A stretch of DNA of 64,000 nucleotides, taken from contig CM060470.1 of NCBI GenBank assembly GCA_030544235.1, forward strand, positions 22,570,356 to 22,634,355, given 5' to 3'. Positions 52,021 through 64,000 of this stretch are shown here, piece by piece. Position 1 is the first letter of the stretch. Every line of letters begins with the position of its first letter. The DNA is from Lepturacanthus savala. Taxonomy: Eukaryota > Chordata > Actinopteri > Scombriformes > Trichiuridae. Made by a program: the position numbers and the translations under genes. The notes under the pieces were generated by a model. The model did no database searches and was not told the origin of the DNA. It saw only the letters and a program-made list of their open reading frames with translations.

Positions 52021-52073
52021 CTGGCTAACCTGGATGTCGTCTGTGGCTCAGAAGGCAGGAGAACATCCGAGAC
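52021..52073 (-). other. candidate non-coding 5' UTR exon of map2 with a short upstream ORF
   Basis: A 53-nt segment framed on the minus strand by a long pyrimidine tract and acceptor TATCACTCCTTTCAG|GT, and by the full-consensus donor GCCAG|GTGAGT. It holds an ATG followed by 12 more sense codons and an in-frame TAG, so it cannot extend the MAP2 reading frame. The acceptor before the map2 start exon requires at least one upstream untranslated exon, and this is the best-formed minus-strand exon I found to the right of 30410. Assignment to map2 is inference; a non-coding RNA exon is the alternative. Confidence 0.45.
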
Positions 52074-52207
52074 CTGAAAGGAGTGATAAAGGATAAGGGG
52101 GAAGAACAGTAGCGAGAGAGAGAAAGAGAGAGACGGAGGGAGAGAGGGGGGAAAAGATTAGATTCGGTTGCCTGTATTTTAAGAGTGCGGTGGCAGGTGG
52201 CACTTCA

Positions 52208-52240
52208 GCTGAAACACACACACACACACACACACACACA
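52208..52240. repeat. (CA)n microsatellite
   Basis: About 16 CA units. Confidence 0.95.
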
Positions 52241-52551
52241 ATCAGTATATCTCAGAAAGGATGTTGTAGAATAAGAGGGGAGAAAGTAGTAAAGGCTGAG
52301 GTGAGGTGGGAGAGAATCACTACTAGTGGTTTCCAATCAATTGTTGATCTAAAGAAGCCCTCCGCTATTACCCAGCTGGGAGTCACAGAAGGGAAAGATA
52401 GTGACAGTGACATAGAGTGCATGTGTGTTTGCGCATGTGTGTGTGTGTGTAGACTCAGTCGGTGTGTGTTAATGCTACATTCAGCGTTCATTCGACAGCA
52501 GCCACAAAGACGCAGACGTACTGTATCTCCGCTTCCCTGCTGCTGTCTCTT

Positions 52552-52555
52552 CCCC

Positions 52556-52586
<31 letters not shown>

Positions 52587-52595
52587 ACACACACA
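52552..52595. repeat. poly-C run followed by (AC)n
   Basis: 21 C in a row, then about 11 AC units. Confidence 0.97.
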
Positions 52596-55198
52596 GTAGA
52601 AAGCCTCATGAAAGGTGTAAGCAAAGCCATGCAGCTCGATTTATCAGATACACAGTCACACACAAGTACAGACACACACTAATTGGTTTTAGTCCAGCGG
52701 CCAGAGTGTGAACACACAGTAAACACAGAGGGTCACTATGGGCATTTCAGCAAAAAGCAAAAGGGTCGATCAGTTCAAGCCATTATGGTATTGAACTAAT
52801 CACAGGTTTAATGAAGTACAGAGACTATCAAGTGTCCACATACTTAGCAGCGAACATTTTCCATACTCAATCCTTTCCTGTGATGACTTTGGACAGCAAA
52901 TCATTATTTTCTCATTACTGAGACTCGTGGGTCTTTATTTATCCATATATCCATTCCTGAACTATTTGCTTCAGCCGAGACATTGTTCACAGTGTCAGTG
53001 GCAGGCTCTGAACTTTTACAAGCCCTGTTTCAAGATCATCTAACGCCATACTAACTGTAATGAAAGTAGACACGTGACGTGCCGACACAAGCAGCATGTG
53101 ACGTGTGTTTGCTGCTCTCAGCTTCCGTGTTGGCTAAATCAGCTCTACTACTGCTGAATTGGACACTGGCATCACTTTCTCTGCCACTGTCCAGTGTGAT
53201 CAACATTTCAGTAGCATATTTCACTGTGTAAAAATCAGTTTTCACATCACAGATGATGACCAAAGGCACAGGAATGGTACAGGTAAGATATATTGAAACA
53301 AAAAGTACCACCAATAATGTTTATTTATAAAGATAGATCTTTATAGATCTTTTTCAACCACCATGAAAAAGTGTTATATCCTACCTGCCCCAACCCACTC
53401 AAATGCCTGAAAAACAATAAAGTTGAAAGTGGGAAAAAATTACATCATATAAAACCAGCACAGTTTGTAACCATGGATACAAAGAACATACACTGACACA
53501 TTATTGCAGTTATTACAATCAAGTTGGTTTGCATCACTGGCAGCTGCTGGTCTTTCAAGTAGTGGAAGCTTATTTTTTGGCTTTGTTAGCTTGTTAGCTT
53601 GTCCACTAGCTGTGGCTGCTGCGCAAGGTTGTGACGCTGTGTCCAAAACCGCCAACTTCCTTCCTATGTGGTAAGGATCCACTATCTATAACGTCCGATT
53701 ACCTTAGTAGGCTTTCAACAAGTACATGAACGGTAGCCAGATGGGTTATATTTTGTAGTGTGCAGGCAAACCACGCTACGCTATCCCAGAAGTCACTGAA
53801 CTTTTCCTGGCGGTGCTGGAGTATATCTTTTGAAAGTCTGGGTTCAATGCAGATTGAGTGTTTTGTGCTGCTGTTAGATTGGGAGAGAGTAAAGCGACAG
53901 AAGTTCAGAACAGTTCCTAAGAACACCGGGAAATAAATAATAAAGTTTTTTTTAACAAAGAAAAAGTCATTAAGATAACTCCAGATCACCTCGTCTAGGA
54001 GTAAAACTTGAAAAACGCTCCAGTTGTGGTGGTTTATATTTATAGATCGCTGACTCACTAATGTCGCTGTCAATCAAAATGAGATGCAGCCTCAGACAGA
54101 TCATCCGAGTTCTGCATCAAAAACTTAGATGCTGAAGTTCTGGATGCAGCTCGCCAAGCCCACACCCACTCTCCATAGACCCAAAGAGACGCTAAGCATC
54201 CAATGGGTGGGACCAAACTCAGCATTTATCCAATAAGAATTAAGTTTCACTGCAGTGGAACAACACACTCTGCTTCCCCCTTGAAGTCAATTGACACTCC
54301 GCTTCAACCTGCTTACTGCACTGATGCTAAATGAATGAATGAGAGGAACGTTGTGTTAGTGACCTGTGAAAAGAAGCTGATTCTGAAGTAAAGTTGAATG
54401 CGTTCTAGCACATTATTTAGTCAATGAAACAATAGTGCACATTTGATAACTTATTTTTTTGACATTTTAGGGGATGCTGACGTTCAACGCTTGCAGTCAT
54501 AGAGCCATCGCCACTGGTTTAAATAGCAACTTAAGATGTTTGAACTCATTCACTGCTTCCATAATATGAAACAAAAGCTTTCATGAGAAGTTGGTAACAG
54601 ATTTACTGATCCATCCTCAGATCATCAAGATCTCAGTTTAATTTCTCTCCAGGCAACTGCTTTTCCATTGACATTCTGTCTATGGAAAAATTAGGAAAGA
54701 ATAGGCAAGATTCAAGGCTAAAGCCCCCTTGGTTATATGGTTATATACTTGGCTCTGAGAGCACATGCATTGAATTGCTGAATAAGCCCAGGACCTAAAC
54801 CTGCAGCACCTTCATCACAGCAACACATTGTTATACACATGCAAATTACAGTCAGTAGTTTCCCTTAGGATGATGATTGTAGCCGTGAAACCTCTGACTC
54901 ACACATTTTATTTGCAGATCAGATTCAGGTAGAATATTTTGCATTATACTGTACAAAACCTGCTGTCAAAAGCCTGACCATTAAGGCCCAGCTGCAATGG
55001 ATTGAGCTTGTTGTCTAGTTGTCCAATATTATGCAGAGCTACTTTTTATTTGTGTGGGAACACAACAGCTTGCCTGCTTGGTTAATAAAGACAACCTGTG
55101 CCCCTGAAGAAAAACAATGATAGGACTAGAAGACACAACACACAGGACGAGCAAGAAGACGACATAGAGCCTTAATACTTCCACAATCCAGTTACCTG

Positions 55199-55597
55199 AT
55201 GGGACCTGTTTCAGAAAAATTTTGCAGCATGGTCAATGTTGGTCTTTGTACCTGTTTGAATTGTACCATGAATCACACATATGATTGTCTATTTAAAACA
55301 TATAATGTTGAAAGTCAAGAAAGGCATGTTTTTTCATAAAACTGTCAAAGTATAAACTGTGAAAATACATATTTATATATGTATATTTATTTTACATATC
55401 ATTGTGTATGTGCTTTCTCTTTCTTTCTATTTTACTACTAATTTAGATATAGTTTTTAACATGTGGAACTTTTTTTAGTGATATAAGTTGACAAACATAA
55501 TGTGATTCATGGAACACCAAAAGATATCAAACACATCAAAAGATATGTTGTTTCTCTCACCATATATTATTTTTCTAGTCACACTGTAGGGTCTCAT
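55199..55597. mobile_element. long-TIR MITE, un-nested copy
   Basis: Left arm ATGGGACCTGTTTCAGAAAA to CCATGAATCAC and right arm GTGATTCATGG to GGGTCTCAT are inverted. Same family as 8835-9808. Confidence 0.72.
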
Positions 55598-57092
55598 CGG
55601 GTTGGATGGATAAGAGGCAAATAGTTGAATAGTAATCTCTCAGGAAGATTTTTTTTGTTGATTTTTTAGTTATCAATTCGTTCAAGGGAGATTAGGGTCA
55701 GCATCTTAGTGATTTACATAATTTTTCATGCAAACTATTTAATAGAAGGTCAATCAGTTAGTTTACATGTATCAGTTAGTGGGTGAGGAATGATTCACTC
55801 AGTATTTGTACCCATCAAACTAATGCCGCTCTGTATCTGATCAAAACGAAGGCCTTACCACCAGTCTCTGGGGCTTTGCACAGTGCCTGTCTGAATATTC
55901 ATCATTTTATAGCAGACACTTTCATCAAGTAACTTTTTTTCTCTCCATGTGAAATGGCTACACATCACCATTTCTTATGAATGGAATTTCATGACTTCTG
56001 TCTGCGTTTGTAAAAGAAACCAAATTTAATTGAATTTCTTGCTATTGTAACCACCCGTGTTCTTGATGAGATGGTACACCCTGTAGCAACAGTTCTTACA
56101 CGTGTGGGCTAATTTGGTGAAAATTCCATTGCCCTTTGTAGTTCCCTGCAGATGGATGGGAGCTTACACCTCAGCAGAGACCTCAGTGGGTCGTCCTGTG
56201 AGGCTTCCTGTCTGACCTGCTGTTATCAGCAAGAACTGCTCTGAATCTGATCCAACATTGTTTAACACAGAAGCTTGATTCCATATGCAACACACCTCAT
56301 GATTAACCTCTGAACCTGGTCAAATTGTCACAAAATTACCTCGGCTATAATGAAAGGCTTTTGCCAGTTGCAAACAGGCAGTTGACAGGAGATGTGCCAT
56401 CACACTGTGAAGCAGGAACATAGCTTTGTTGCCATAAATACACCTTTATTACTAGGACTAAAACAGTGAATGTTAACTGAACTGTTTCTGCAGCATTGAG
56501 AATCAGTGCTGAATGTAGATGCTGAAATGCTTGAAAATTGGTTATTGTATTATCATATAGTCACGTTGATGCTAAACAATGTCCAAATTTTGCATTTGTG
56601 GGTAATGTAGTAGTTGTTGGGTCTTGTCAACATGTCACAGTAATCATTCTCGCTAAAATATTCCTGACTGTATGTTGGTAAAACAGGCTCCAGTGCACAC
56701 AGACAACCCTGTCAGTTAAAGAAAAACAGCAGTTTCACGTTATGTCAACAGGATATACACAACAGGAGGCAGCAGGACGGAGAATCAAGACGGATGACAC
56801 AAGGACAATGAGCTGAGGAAAAGGTCAAGTGACAGTAACTCCAGAGAAAAGAGCATCTCTTCATGTCAGAATTCATTCATGCATCTCTTGTTTAAATTAG
56901 AGCTTGAAGGATAAAAAGAGACAGACACAGAGAGTAAAGCAGAAAGATGATGCAGATAGATGTCACACCAAGCTATACAACCAGTGACCTTAAAGTAGAA
57001 ATGTAGAAATGATGTGTGACATGGTGAAAATGTCCAAGTCTGTTAAGTAATACGTAAATGAACCAATTGATAATTGGTAACTAATTCAATGT

Positions 57093-57097
<5 letters not shown>

Positions 57098-57129
<32 letters not shown>
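57098..57129. repeat. (AT)n microsatellite
   Basis: About 16 AT units. Confidence 0.97.
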
Positions 57130-57134
<5 letters not shown>

Positions 57135-57589
57135 TTTTTCTATTAAGTATATATTTAGACCGATGTATGGCAGCAGTGTGATTTTCATTATGTAGATAAA
57201 GGATAGATAAAAGGGAGATAAAATGAATTTCATCTGGGAGACTCATGGATTATAAAACTCAACAGGTGTGATGTATTATTACACCACAATCTATTCCACA
57301 CCTTTAATGCAGCAGGTATTCAACTTATTACTTTGCTTTAGTGGGGAAATTCTAAATATCACTGCAACTATTCATGTCAGGCTTAGGTCACATTTCTTCA
57401 GGTGCTGATCCCATGTTCCTCACAGATTCTATGATCGATATTTTCATTAAAAAAATGGCACAAACATATAGTTTGACCAGCACATTTTTCCCAGGTTTGG
57501 TGACCTCAAGCATACAAATATTTCAGGTAGTAACACTGAATAATGTCTAATCATATATGCTCTTCACATAGCAGACACAGAGAATTCTA

Positions 57590-57890
57590 AGTAGTTTTTA
57601 CTAACATGTTCACAGAAAGTGAGTGTAGACACACAAAGTGAGCACTAGTTGCTGCTGTTGCTCTGCTAATGTGGCATTCAAATTAGACAAACTGAGGAGA
57701 AGCTAATTAATATTAATGAAACAGATACATAATGACTTGTTCTTTATAGGTCTGCAGAGAAAAGCTTGAGATAGATGATGTAAAACTAAACTGAGAAGAT
57801 TTTTGGTACATAAAATCAAAAATCTATCTTGTTAGGGACATTAAAACGTCAACTGAAACGCAGGAATAGCATACGATATGGGACCTTTAA
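57590..57890 (+). mobile_element. MITE with TTAAAGGTCCCATAT terminus, right-end copy
   Basis: Ends ATATGGGACCTTTAA; interior matches 48368-48760. Confidence 0.65.
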
Positions 57891-58800
57891 ACTTGGAGTC
57901 TCTGGCTTTAATGGCTTTCCAGTCTGATGTTAAGCTTTCAAATCTACCACAGTCAGGAGATTAAAACAATTAATGAAATCGTTCTTGTGTTAAATTATGC
58001 ACAGACCCTCTTTCAAATAAAAGACTGTAGATGAAACGTACATATCATTCCTGCTGCTGTGTGATGACAAGAGGTTTTAAATCAGCTGCATGGAAAAGAT
58101 CAGATATTCTACTAAGTCGTTGTGGGAAATTCACTCATCAAACAACAACTCTTTCTGTTCCAATTAAATATTGTATTTTGATGCACAAAAATCATTCTAC
58201 AATGTATGAAAAATGTGTAGCACAAACAAACATATGTACATGAAACATAGTCTGTGATTTTGGAAAAGTGAGTGTGCCACATACATCTGTAGGTGGTTTT
58301 CCCAGTTTTAACCCTGTGTCCCTGTATTAATTGTTTATTTATCTCTTGTTATGTAACAAATGCCATTAATTCATCAGAAATCAATCAAAATCCCAGTTTC
58401 AAATATTGACTCATCCTACACATAAACGTCATCCAATCAACTTTGTCATTATATATATATATAGGCTCTAACTTCTGTCACACACAATTTACCTTTTTCA
58501 TAATTCATAATTTGGTTCCAAATGTACAAACACATTCTATTGGATCCAGGAAATTTCCAAACAGGAACAGGGTCAGAAGAAATGGGCCGGTGACTGAGTA
58601 AAACTGCATAATGGCTGTTAGCTGCTCCTGTCATCACACTGACAGGAAAAAAAAAGAGATGTTTCTATTCTATGTTTCTAAAGGTTTGGCTAGAACTTTT
58701 CCAGTGGAGTATTAATTCTGCATTAACCCTTATTGCCTTGAAGGGAGCAGCACCACAGTTTAATGGTTACTGCAGGTGCAAATGTTCATATGTCAGCATA

Positions 58801-58820
58801 TGTGTGTGTGTGTGTGGTAT

Positions 58821-58917
<97 letters not shown>
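58801..58917. repeat. (GT)n microsatellite
   Basis: About 57 GT units with one early GGTATGG interruption. Confidence 0.98.
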
Positions 58918-58918
<1 letters not shown>

Positions 58919-60721
58919 ATATGAGACTGCTGGAAGGATGGAAACAGTCAGGGACAGGCAGCTGGTTGGGTCCTCTACAGCCTCTGTGGTCTGTGCTGAA
59001 CCCACATCAGTCCCTCTTCTATTGGGTGGGGTTTGGAAGATGCTGCCCTGCTTTCTTTAGCTGGAGCACAGGGTCCACATTAAAATGTTTGCAGTCATTG
59101 TGATGATGTTGGTTGAAGAGAAAGACTCAATTAGATAGAATCCTAATTAGTGTGCCATGGTTAATTTTAATTTAATAGCATTGGTAATGAAGCTAAATCA
59201 GAAACAGTGTGGTGGTGACATGATGCAGTTTATGTTCATAATTTTTTTCAAGTTTATCTTAAAACAATATATTTTTACCATAATCATGTGACATTAGACA
59301 TGAAAAGATCCCTTCACAAAGCATTTACAGTATCAGTGATGGGCATGTATTTATCATTTTATCTGAATCTGATATGAAGCTGCAACTGTCCAAATTAGTC
59401 AAATCAAGTATATATCTGTCAAAGGTACAAAGTTCCACTTTTTGTTCTTATATATTCACTGCAGATCAACAAGGAAACACTGAGGAAACACAAAGGAATT
59501 GATGCTAAGTGTAAACGTATTAAATGTGTCAGATCCACTAGATATGACTCAGACTGCTAAAGCCTCATATATGCATCAGATCAAATTTTAAATGTATTAT
59601 TACACAAAATGACTGTGTGGACACACTGTGGATTTTGGCCCCATCACTTAACTTGAAAAGCTCATTTTAAGGGGATGAATTGCTAAAGACAATGTAACAT
59701 GACTTAACCTCCATTACATGTTTTGTACACTGGTGTAGGACTAAAAGGGGAGTTGAGGAGTATTGGTGGTAATGTGTAACTTGTCACATACCTTTAAGCA
59801 ATACATTTTTTTCACCCAACATGATATCTGTTATTTGTGTGAAGCCCAGACAGAAACTAGAGGATAAAAGAAACAATTAAATGATGTGAAACTCTTAATT
59901 TGTGGCAACTTTCTAATGCTATTGCTGCACACTGAAAATTATAAGGACAATGGATGTTTAAGAAGGATAAAAAAAAATATGAAGTGCTGGGCTCCTTCAG
60001 ACAGGCGTTTTTTCCAAAGTCAATGAAAATAATTTCCTTTTTCAAATGAAAACAAAGAAACAGAAATAGTCTTAAAGATAAGAATGGAGAGACAGACTGA
60101 ACCTTCAAGAATAATTTTTTGTTTTATTTGGCTGTAAATTGTGTGTAAAAAGTGAATTTCCTCTCCCTGTTCCTTTATCGTTAAAAAGACCCCAGGAAGA
60201 GTATCAGTTGTGCTACAGACAATAATAGGGATCCAAATAAATAAACAGTTTTTGCTATGAAGGAAAGAAAAGAAGTAATAACGAAGACTTTACACACATT
60301 AAAGAATAAATGACCCTGCTAAAATTAGATTTTCCCTCTCCATTTGTCCCTGTTTCTCCCCGTCTTCACCTCATTTTGAATCTTCCCCAGCCTTTCTTTC
60401 TCTTTCTCTTTTGGCAGCATTTCTCATCAGTCACATTAGAAAGGGTGCAACCAATCCTTTAACTGCATGCAGGGGCAGATTTAACCATTACAGAAGGAAG
60501 GTTACTGCCTGGGGACCCAACTAAAGGGCTTCAAGCTGCAAGAGAAAGAAACTGCTCACATAACATACAATTCAACACAACATCAAGCTGTAAAACAGAA
60601 TTACCACAGTGTGTCTTTAGGAAAAAACTATAAAACTACTATACTCCTTTTTATCTAATGAAACACTGTCTGACCCAAAGTACTGTGGACCCTGTGACCC
60701 ATGTATTTTTTCATGTCTTTT

Positions 60722-60793
60722 TCTGTTTTGGGGATGGGGATTAACTTAAACTGAATTCCCCCCTGTGGAACAAAGTAAAGTAAGTAAGTAATG

Positions 60794-60827
<34 letters not shown>

Positions 60828-60832
60828 AAGGA
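60722..60832 (+). mobile_element. LINE-type 3' tail with (GATT)n
   Basis: TGAATTCCCCCCTGTGGAAC followed by AAAGTAAAGTAAGTAAG and about seven GATT units resembles LINE 3' ends that terminate in short tandem repeats. Confidence 0.5.
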
Positions 60833-61523
60833 AAACAGTTACAAAACTCCTTCAGTTTATCTGCTTTTCAATTGCAGGATCAGTTACTAATGTGTTCCTG
60901 TTGCATGATGAGAGTACTGATCCTCTTTGTTAGGCATTTTCCTTGAAATTAATTTAATCATCAAAATAGTTGCATATTAATTTTCTGCCAGTCAACTATA
61001 ATCAATCATGCAGCTCTTGAGTGATCTCGGTTTGAGACAAACAAGAAGGAATCAATTTGTAAATATAAGTAAATGCATCTTTCCCATGTCCTCAAAAACC
61101 TTTTGTCACAGTAGAAAAAGCACAGGTGAAAATAATCAGATCAGCGACAGCCATTTATCTGCTGTTTTACTCTCCTTGTACTGTATTGTCATGTTATACT
61201 GTGACACTTGAATAGAACAGAGACAATGTTAACAGTTTTATTAACAACTATGATTTGCTATGATGAAAAATGTCTACCATTACAAAGAAGTGAGAATACT
61301 GAACTGGGAGAATCTGAGCTTGCTACAGATGTAGCTAATTGCATTGGAGGAGTTTGCTGATTGGTGATTGGCTCCTAGGTGAAAGAGAGTAGTGTTGCTT
61401 CCAATAGATATTGGATCGACTTGAAATAGTAATGTAAAACACAGGGTTATCACTAAACTATGGTTATGTTCCAGTCAGTGTAGCAGAGTAATCCAACATG
61501 CACATCACCCTGACTTTTTGCCC

Positions 61524-61731
61524 TGAATGGAAATGAACTTTAATTAGTATCTTTGCACCTTTGTTCCCCCTCATGACAACATGGCTGCTGTGAAAAGGTC
61601 CATTGTGCATGTTGGCTCACTGAAAGGCACTGCTGCACTAAATGGAAAAGAACCTTCACCAGTATCTTTGCTAACACCTGTGTTCACCTGCCATTTCATG
61701 TCAATGTGGCTGCTGTAAAAAGGTCTATTGC
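61524..61731 (+). repeat. diverged tandem duplication, about 110-bp unit
   Basis: Two units share AATGGAAA-GAAC, AGTATCTTTGC, TGTGGCTGCTGT/CATGGCTGCTGT and AAAAGGTC-ATTG in order. Confidence 0.7.
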
Positions 61732-62002
61732 TCTTAGGAGATAAATAGTTGAAAGCATTAATCCTGAATTGACTGGATCATCTGAACTCAAAGTGATTGA
61801 TTTGATTAAAAGTGAAATAATGAGTCCACATTGTTTCTCTTTGTATAGAAATATATACTGTACATTATCTGACTCCATTGGTCAATGTTCAATCATTAAT
61901 ATATATATATATATATATTTTAAAGTTATATATCAGAATATTTATTTGATTCACAACTGACACTACATATAACATATTATGTTACCATATATAATGTTTA
62001 AT

Positions 62003-62116
<114 letters not shown>

Positions 62117-62171
62117 TACGGGTTGGCTCGATGGAGTGATGGGGGTTGCTGTGGTGAAGAGGAGCCTCTCA

Positions 62172-62185
62172 GTTGCCACAGCAAC
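62172..62185. promoter_or_regulatory. X-box-like RFX motif, with a second near-match 16 bp on
   Basis: GTTGCCACAGCAAC fits GTNRCC-N2-RGYAAC. GTCTCCATGGCAAC at 62201-62214 misses one position. A pair of sites close together is the more promising arrangement, but binding is inference. Confidence 0.4.
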
Positions 62186-63366
62186 GCCCTAACTCAGTCA
62201 GTCTCCATGGCAACTGATAACTACATTAGCTGATTCAGCCAAAGCGTAGGTTCATATCAGAAGAAGGGAACTGTTTTTGTCTAAAGCCAATACACCATTT
62301 GTTATGGTTAAAGCACCTATGTGTTATTTTTTATATTCATAATTTTGTAGCTGTTTAATGCACAACATTCCTGTTCTGGTTCACTCTCACTGCTCTCAAG
62401 AGAATGTTTCGTCCACAGCGGGAATAAGAGCTCTAAAACCCACAGTGTACTTCCTGCTCAGCAGCACCACAGACAGACAGTGACTAGCTGGTGAACATGG
62501 TGGATCATGAAGCAACTAAAGAGCCAGATATTTCCCTCAGAGATTAAAAAAAAGAGCTTGGGTTTATTAGGGTTGACTCTGAATGAATGATAATGTTGCT
62601 CCTTAACTGCTGGTTTGGGAAATAAGCAACGGTTTGCTGACCAGTTCTAGGTTGATCGACTGTGTCAAAGGTCTTGGCTAATATCAGTGAAGAGAACTGC
62701 ACAGGGCTGTTTACAGATGAATATCATCAATGACTTTATGAGGTGAAATTACACAGCCGATCACTGGACAAAATGTTATGAACACATTTCACTCATCTTA
62801 AATTATTAAACTCCATAATTCACTTTGCATTGAGTCAAATCACCATCTTAGAGGAGAAACTGGAGAAGTTAATTCGGTAAAATGACGAGAAGGATTTGGG
62901 GCCTGGGGAGAGTCTCCAACCCAACAAAGTCCATAGAGCTTCAAGTAATCGATACAAGTTGATCAAAGTCACTGAAGCGTAGCTTCAACCAGCAGCGTAG
63001 CACCTTTACCCAGCACCATGATATATAACCCAATTAGTACAAACACAACCCACAGCAAATTAATACAAAAACTTGACCTTGGTTATAATTTTCCTTCAGT
63101 ATAACCACATTTATCATTGCAAAGGAAACCGGGGAAGGAGGAACGGAGGTGGCTTGTGGATGATTAAGGAGAAATGAAAAAATAAGAGCGTAGTATTGCA
63201 ACTAATAAAACACCAAAGTGTCACTAATGGAGAAGGTTGGTGATTTTCTAGTTTGTTCTGAATGTCGACAAACCTGCAGCAGACCTCAACCAAGAACCAG
63301 GAATTGTTCCTACTTATAAGCATTGTATTGTGTGTGCGTATCCAAAGGCTGACATATTTACGGATA

Positions 63367-63368
63367 TG

Positions 63369-63451
<83 letters not shown>
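63367..63451. repeat. (AT)n microsatellite
   Basis: About 42 AT units. Confidence 0.98.
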
Positions 63452-63454
<3 letters not shown>

Positions 63455-64000
63455 ATATATATCAGATTTAAAAACGTGTCAGTAAGCCACAACGTTGCAC
63501 TGGGCGATATACACCCCAAAGACTTCAGGCATGTTAGTTTGTTTAGGAGCAGCTTCAAAGACTAATAACAGCTCATGTTTTCAGTCTCAGGAGAGTAGTT
63601 CTTTGTAGGGCCACTGAGCATGCACAGGACCAGGATTCTGTTTACAGTGCTTTGCTCACTTGTTGTGCTACATGTCAGAACCTCTTGACATGGTACATTT
63701 TAAATTTTGCAGAGAACTTGAGTACGAAGTACTTAGTTTCAAGGGGGTATGTTAGGTATGTTTCAAACAAAACAACAGCAGTGCAAAGAGCTAAAAAAAT
63801 CTCCTTTTACACATCATCACAACAGCTGCCACCATCACTTCTGTTGTTTTCATTAACCAACCAGCAATTGACAACATTCAGTCAGTTTGGGAGGACAGTA
63901 AACACTGAATGTTAATGGTCAGCATTCGCTCCAAAAGAGCAAAGGAAACACAATATGTAACCCGGGGTGTTTGCCTTACAGAGTGAAGATAATTAATGTC

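Noticed and set aside
53386..53408. Possible 22-23-nt minus-strand micro-exon between TTTTTCAG and GTAGGA
   Set aside because: Good-looking sites but too short to support by sequence alone; such pairs occur by chance in long introns.
53430..54120. 124-codon minus-strand frame and neighbours
   Set aside because: Region looks like a dispersed repeat; the translation has no recognisable domain.

Overview
This window reads as a teleost fish nuclear genome: AT-rich non-coding DNA, many long (CA/GT)n and (AT)n microsatellites, Tc1-like, hAT-like and L2-like repeat remains, a tRNA-derived SINE, and one split gene with GT-AG introns. The species cannot be named from the sequence; the SINE type points loosely to percomorph fish.

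The only protein-coding gene I can support is map2 (microtubule-associated protein 2), on the minus strand. I trace twelve coding exons from the ATG at 30353-30351 down to 6517. They join without a frame break into 1647 codons. The chain ends exactly at the end of the first microtubule-binding repeat (VKSKIGSTENIKYQPKGGQ). The later repeats and the C terminus were not found in 1-6516 and probably lie beyond position 1. In order, the exons encode: the MAP2 N terminus; the PKA-RII-anchoring helix; a Pro/Ser-rich linker; a 72-residue exon; an acidic exon; one 3.1-kb projection-domain exon with a roughly 240-residue Glu/Lys/Arg tract; the conserved basic segment; several small Ser/Pro/Arg exons; and the proline-rich region plus repeat 1. 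The junctions between coding exons 1 and 9 all fall after the first base of a codon, so exons 2-8 can be skipped in any combination without losing frame. This is the layout expected for MAP2a/b/c-type isoforms.

From 30411 to 64000 there is no convincing coding gene. A well-formed 53-bp minus-strand exon at 52021-52073 is a candidate 5' UTR exon of map2. The rest is intronic or intergenic DNA with transposon remains, including a SINE nested in a Tc1-like relic, a 665-bp hAT-like element with a perfect 8-bp target duplication, two direct duplications (278 bp and 166 bp) beside microsatellites, and L2-like LINE fragments.

I see no operon, CRISPR array, prophage or clearly new system. The most interesting observations concern map2 splicing: a second exon (7837-7916) that keeps frame only if it replaces exon 9, a (CT)n microsatellite serving as the polypyrimidine tract of exon 9, and a (CA)n tract 12 nt downstream of the weak donor of the exon that encodes the PKA-anchoring helix.
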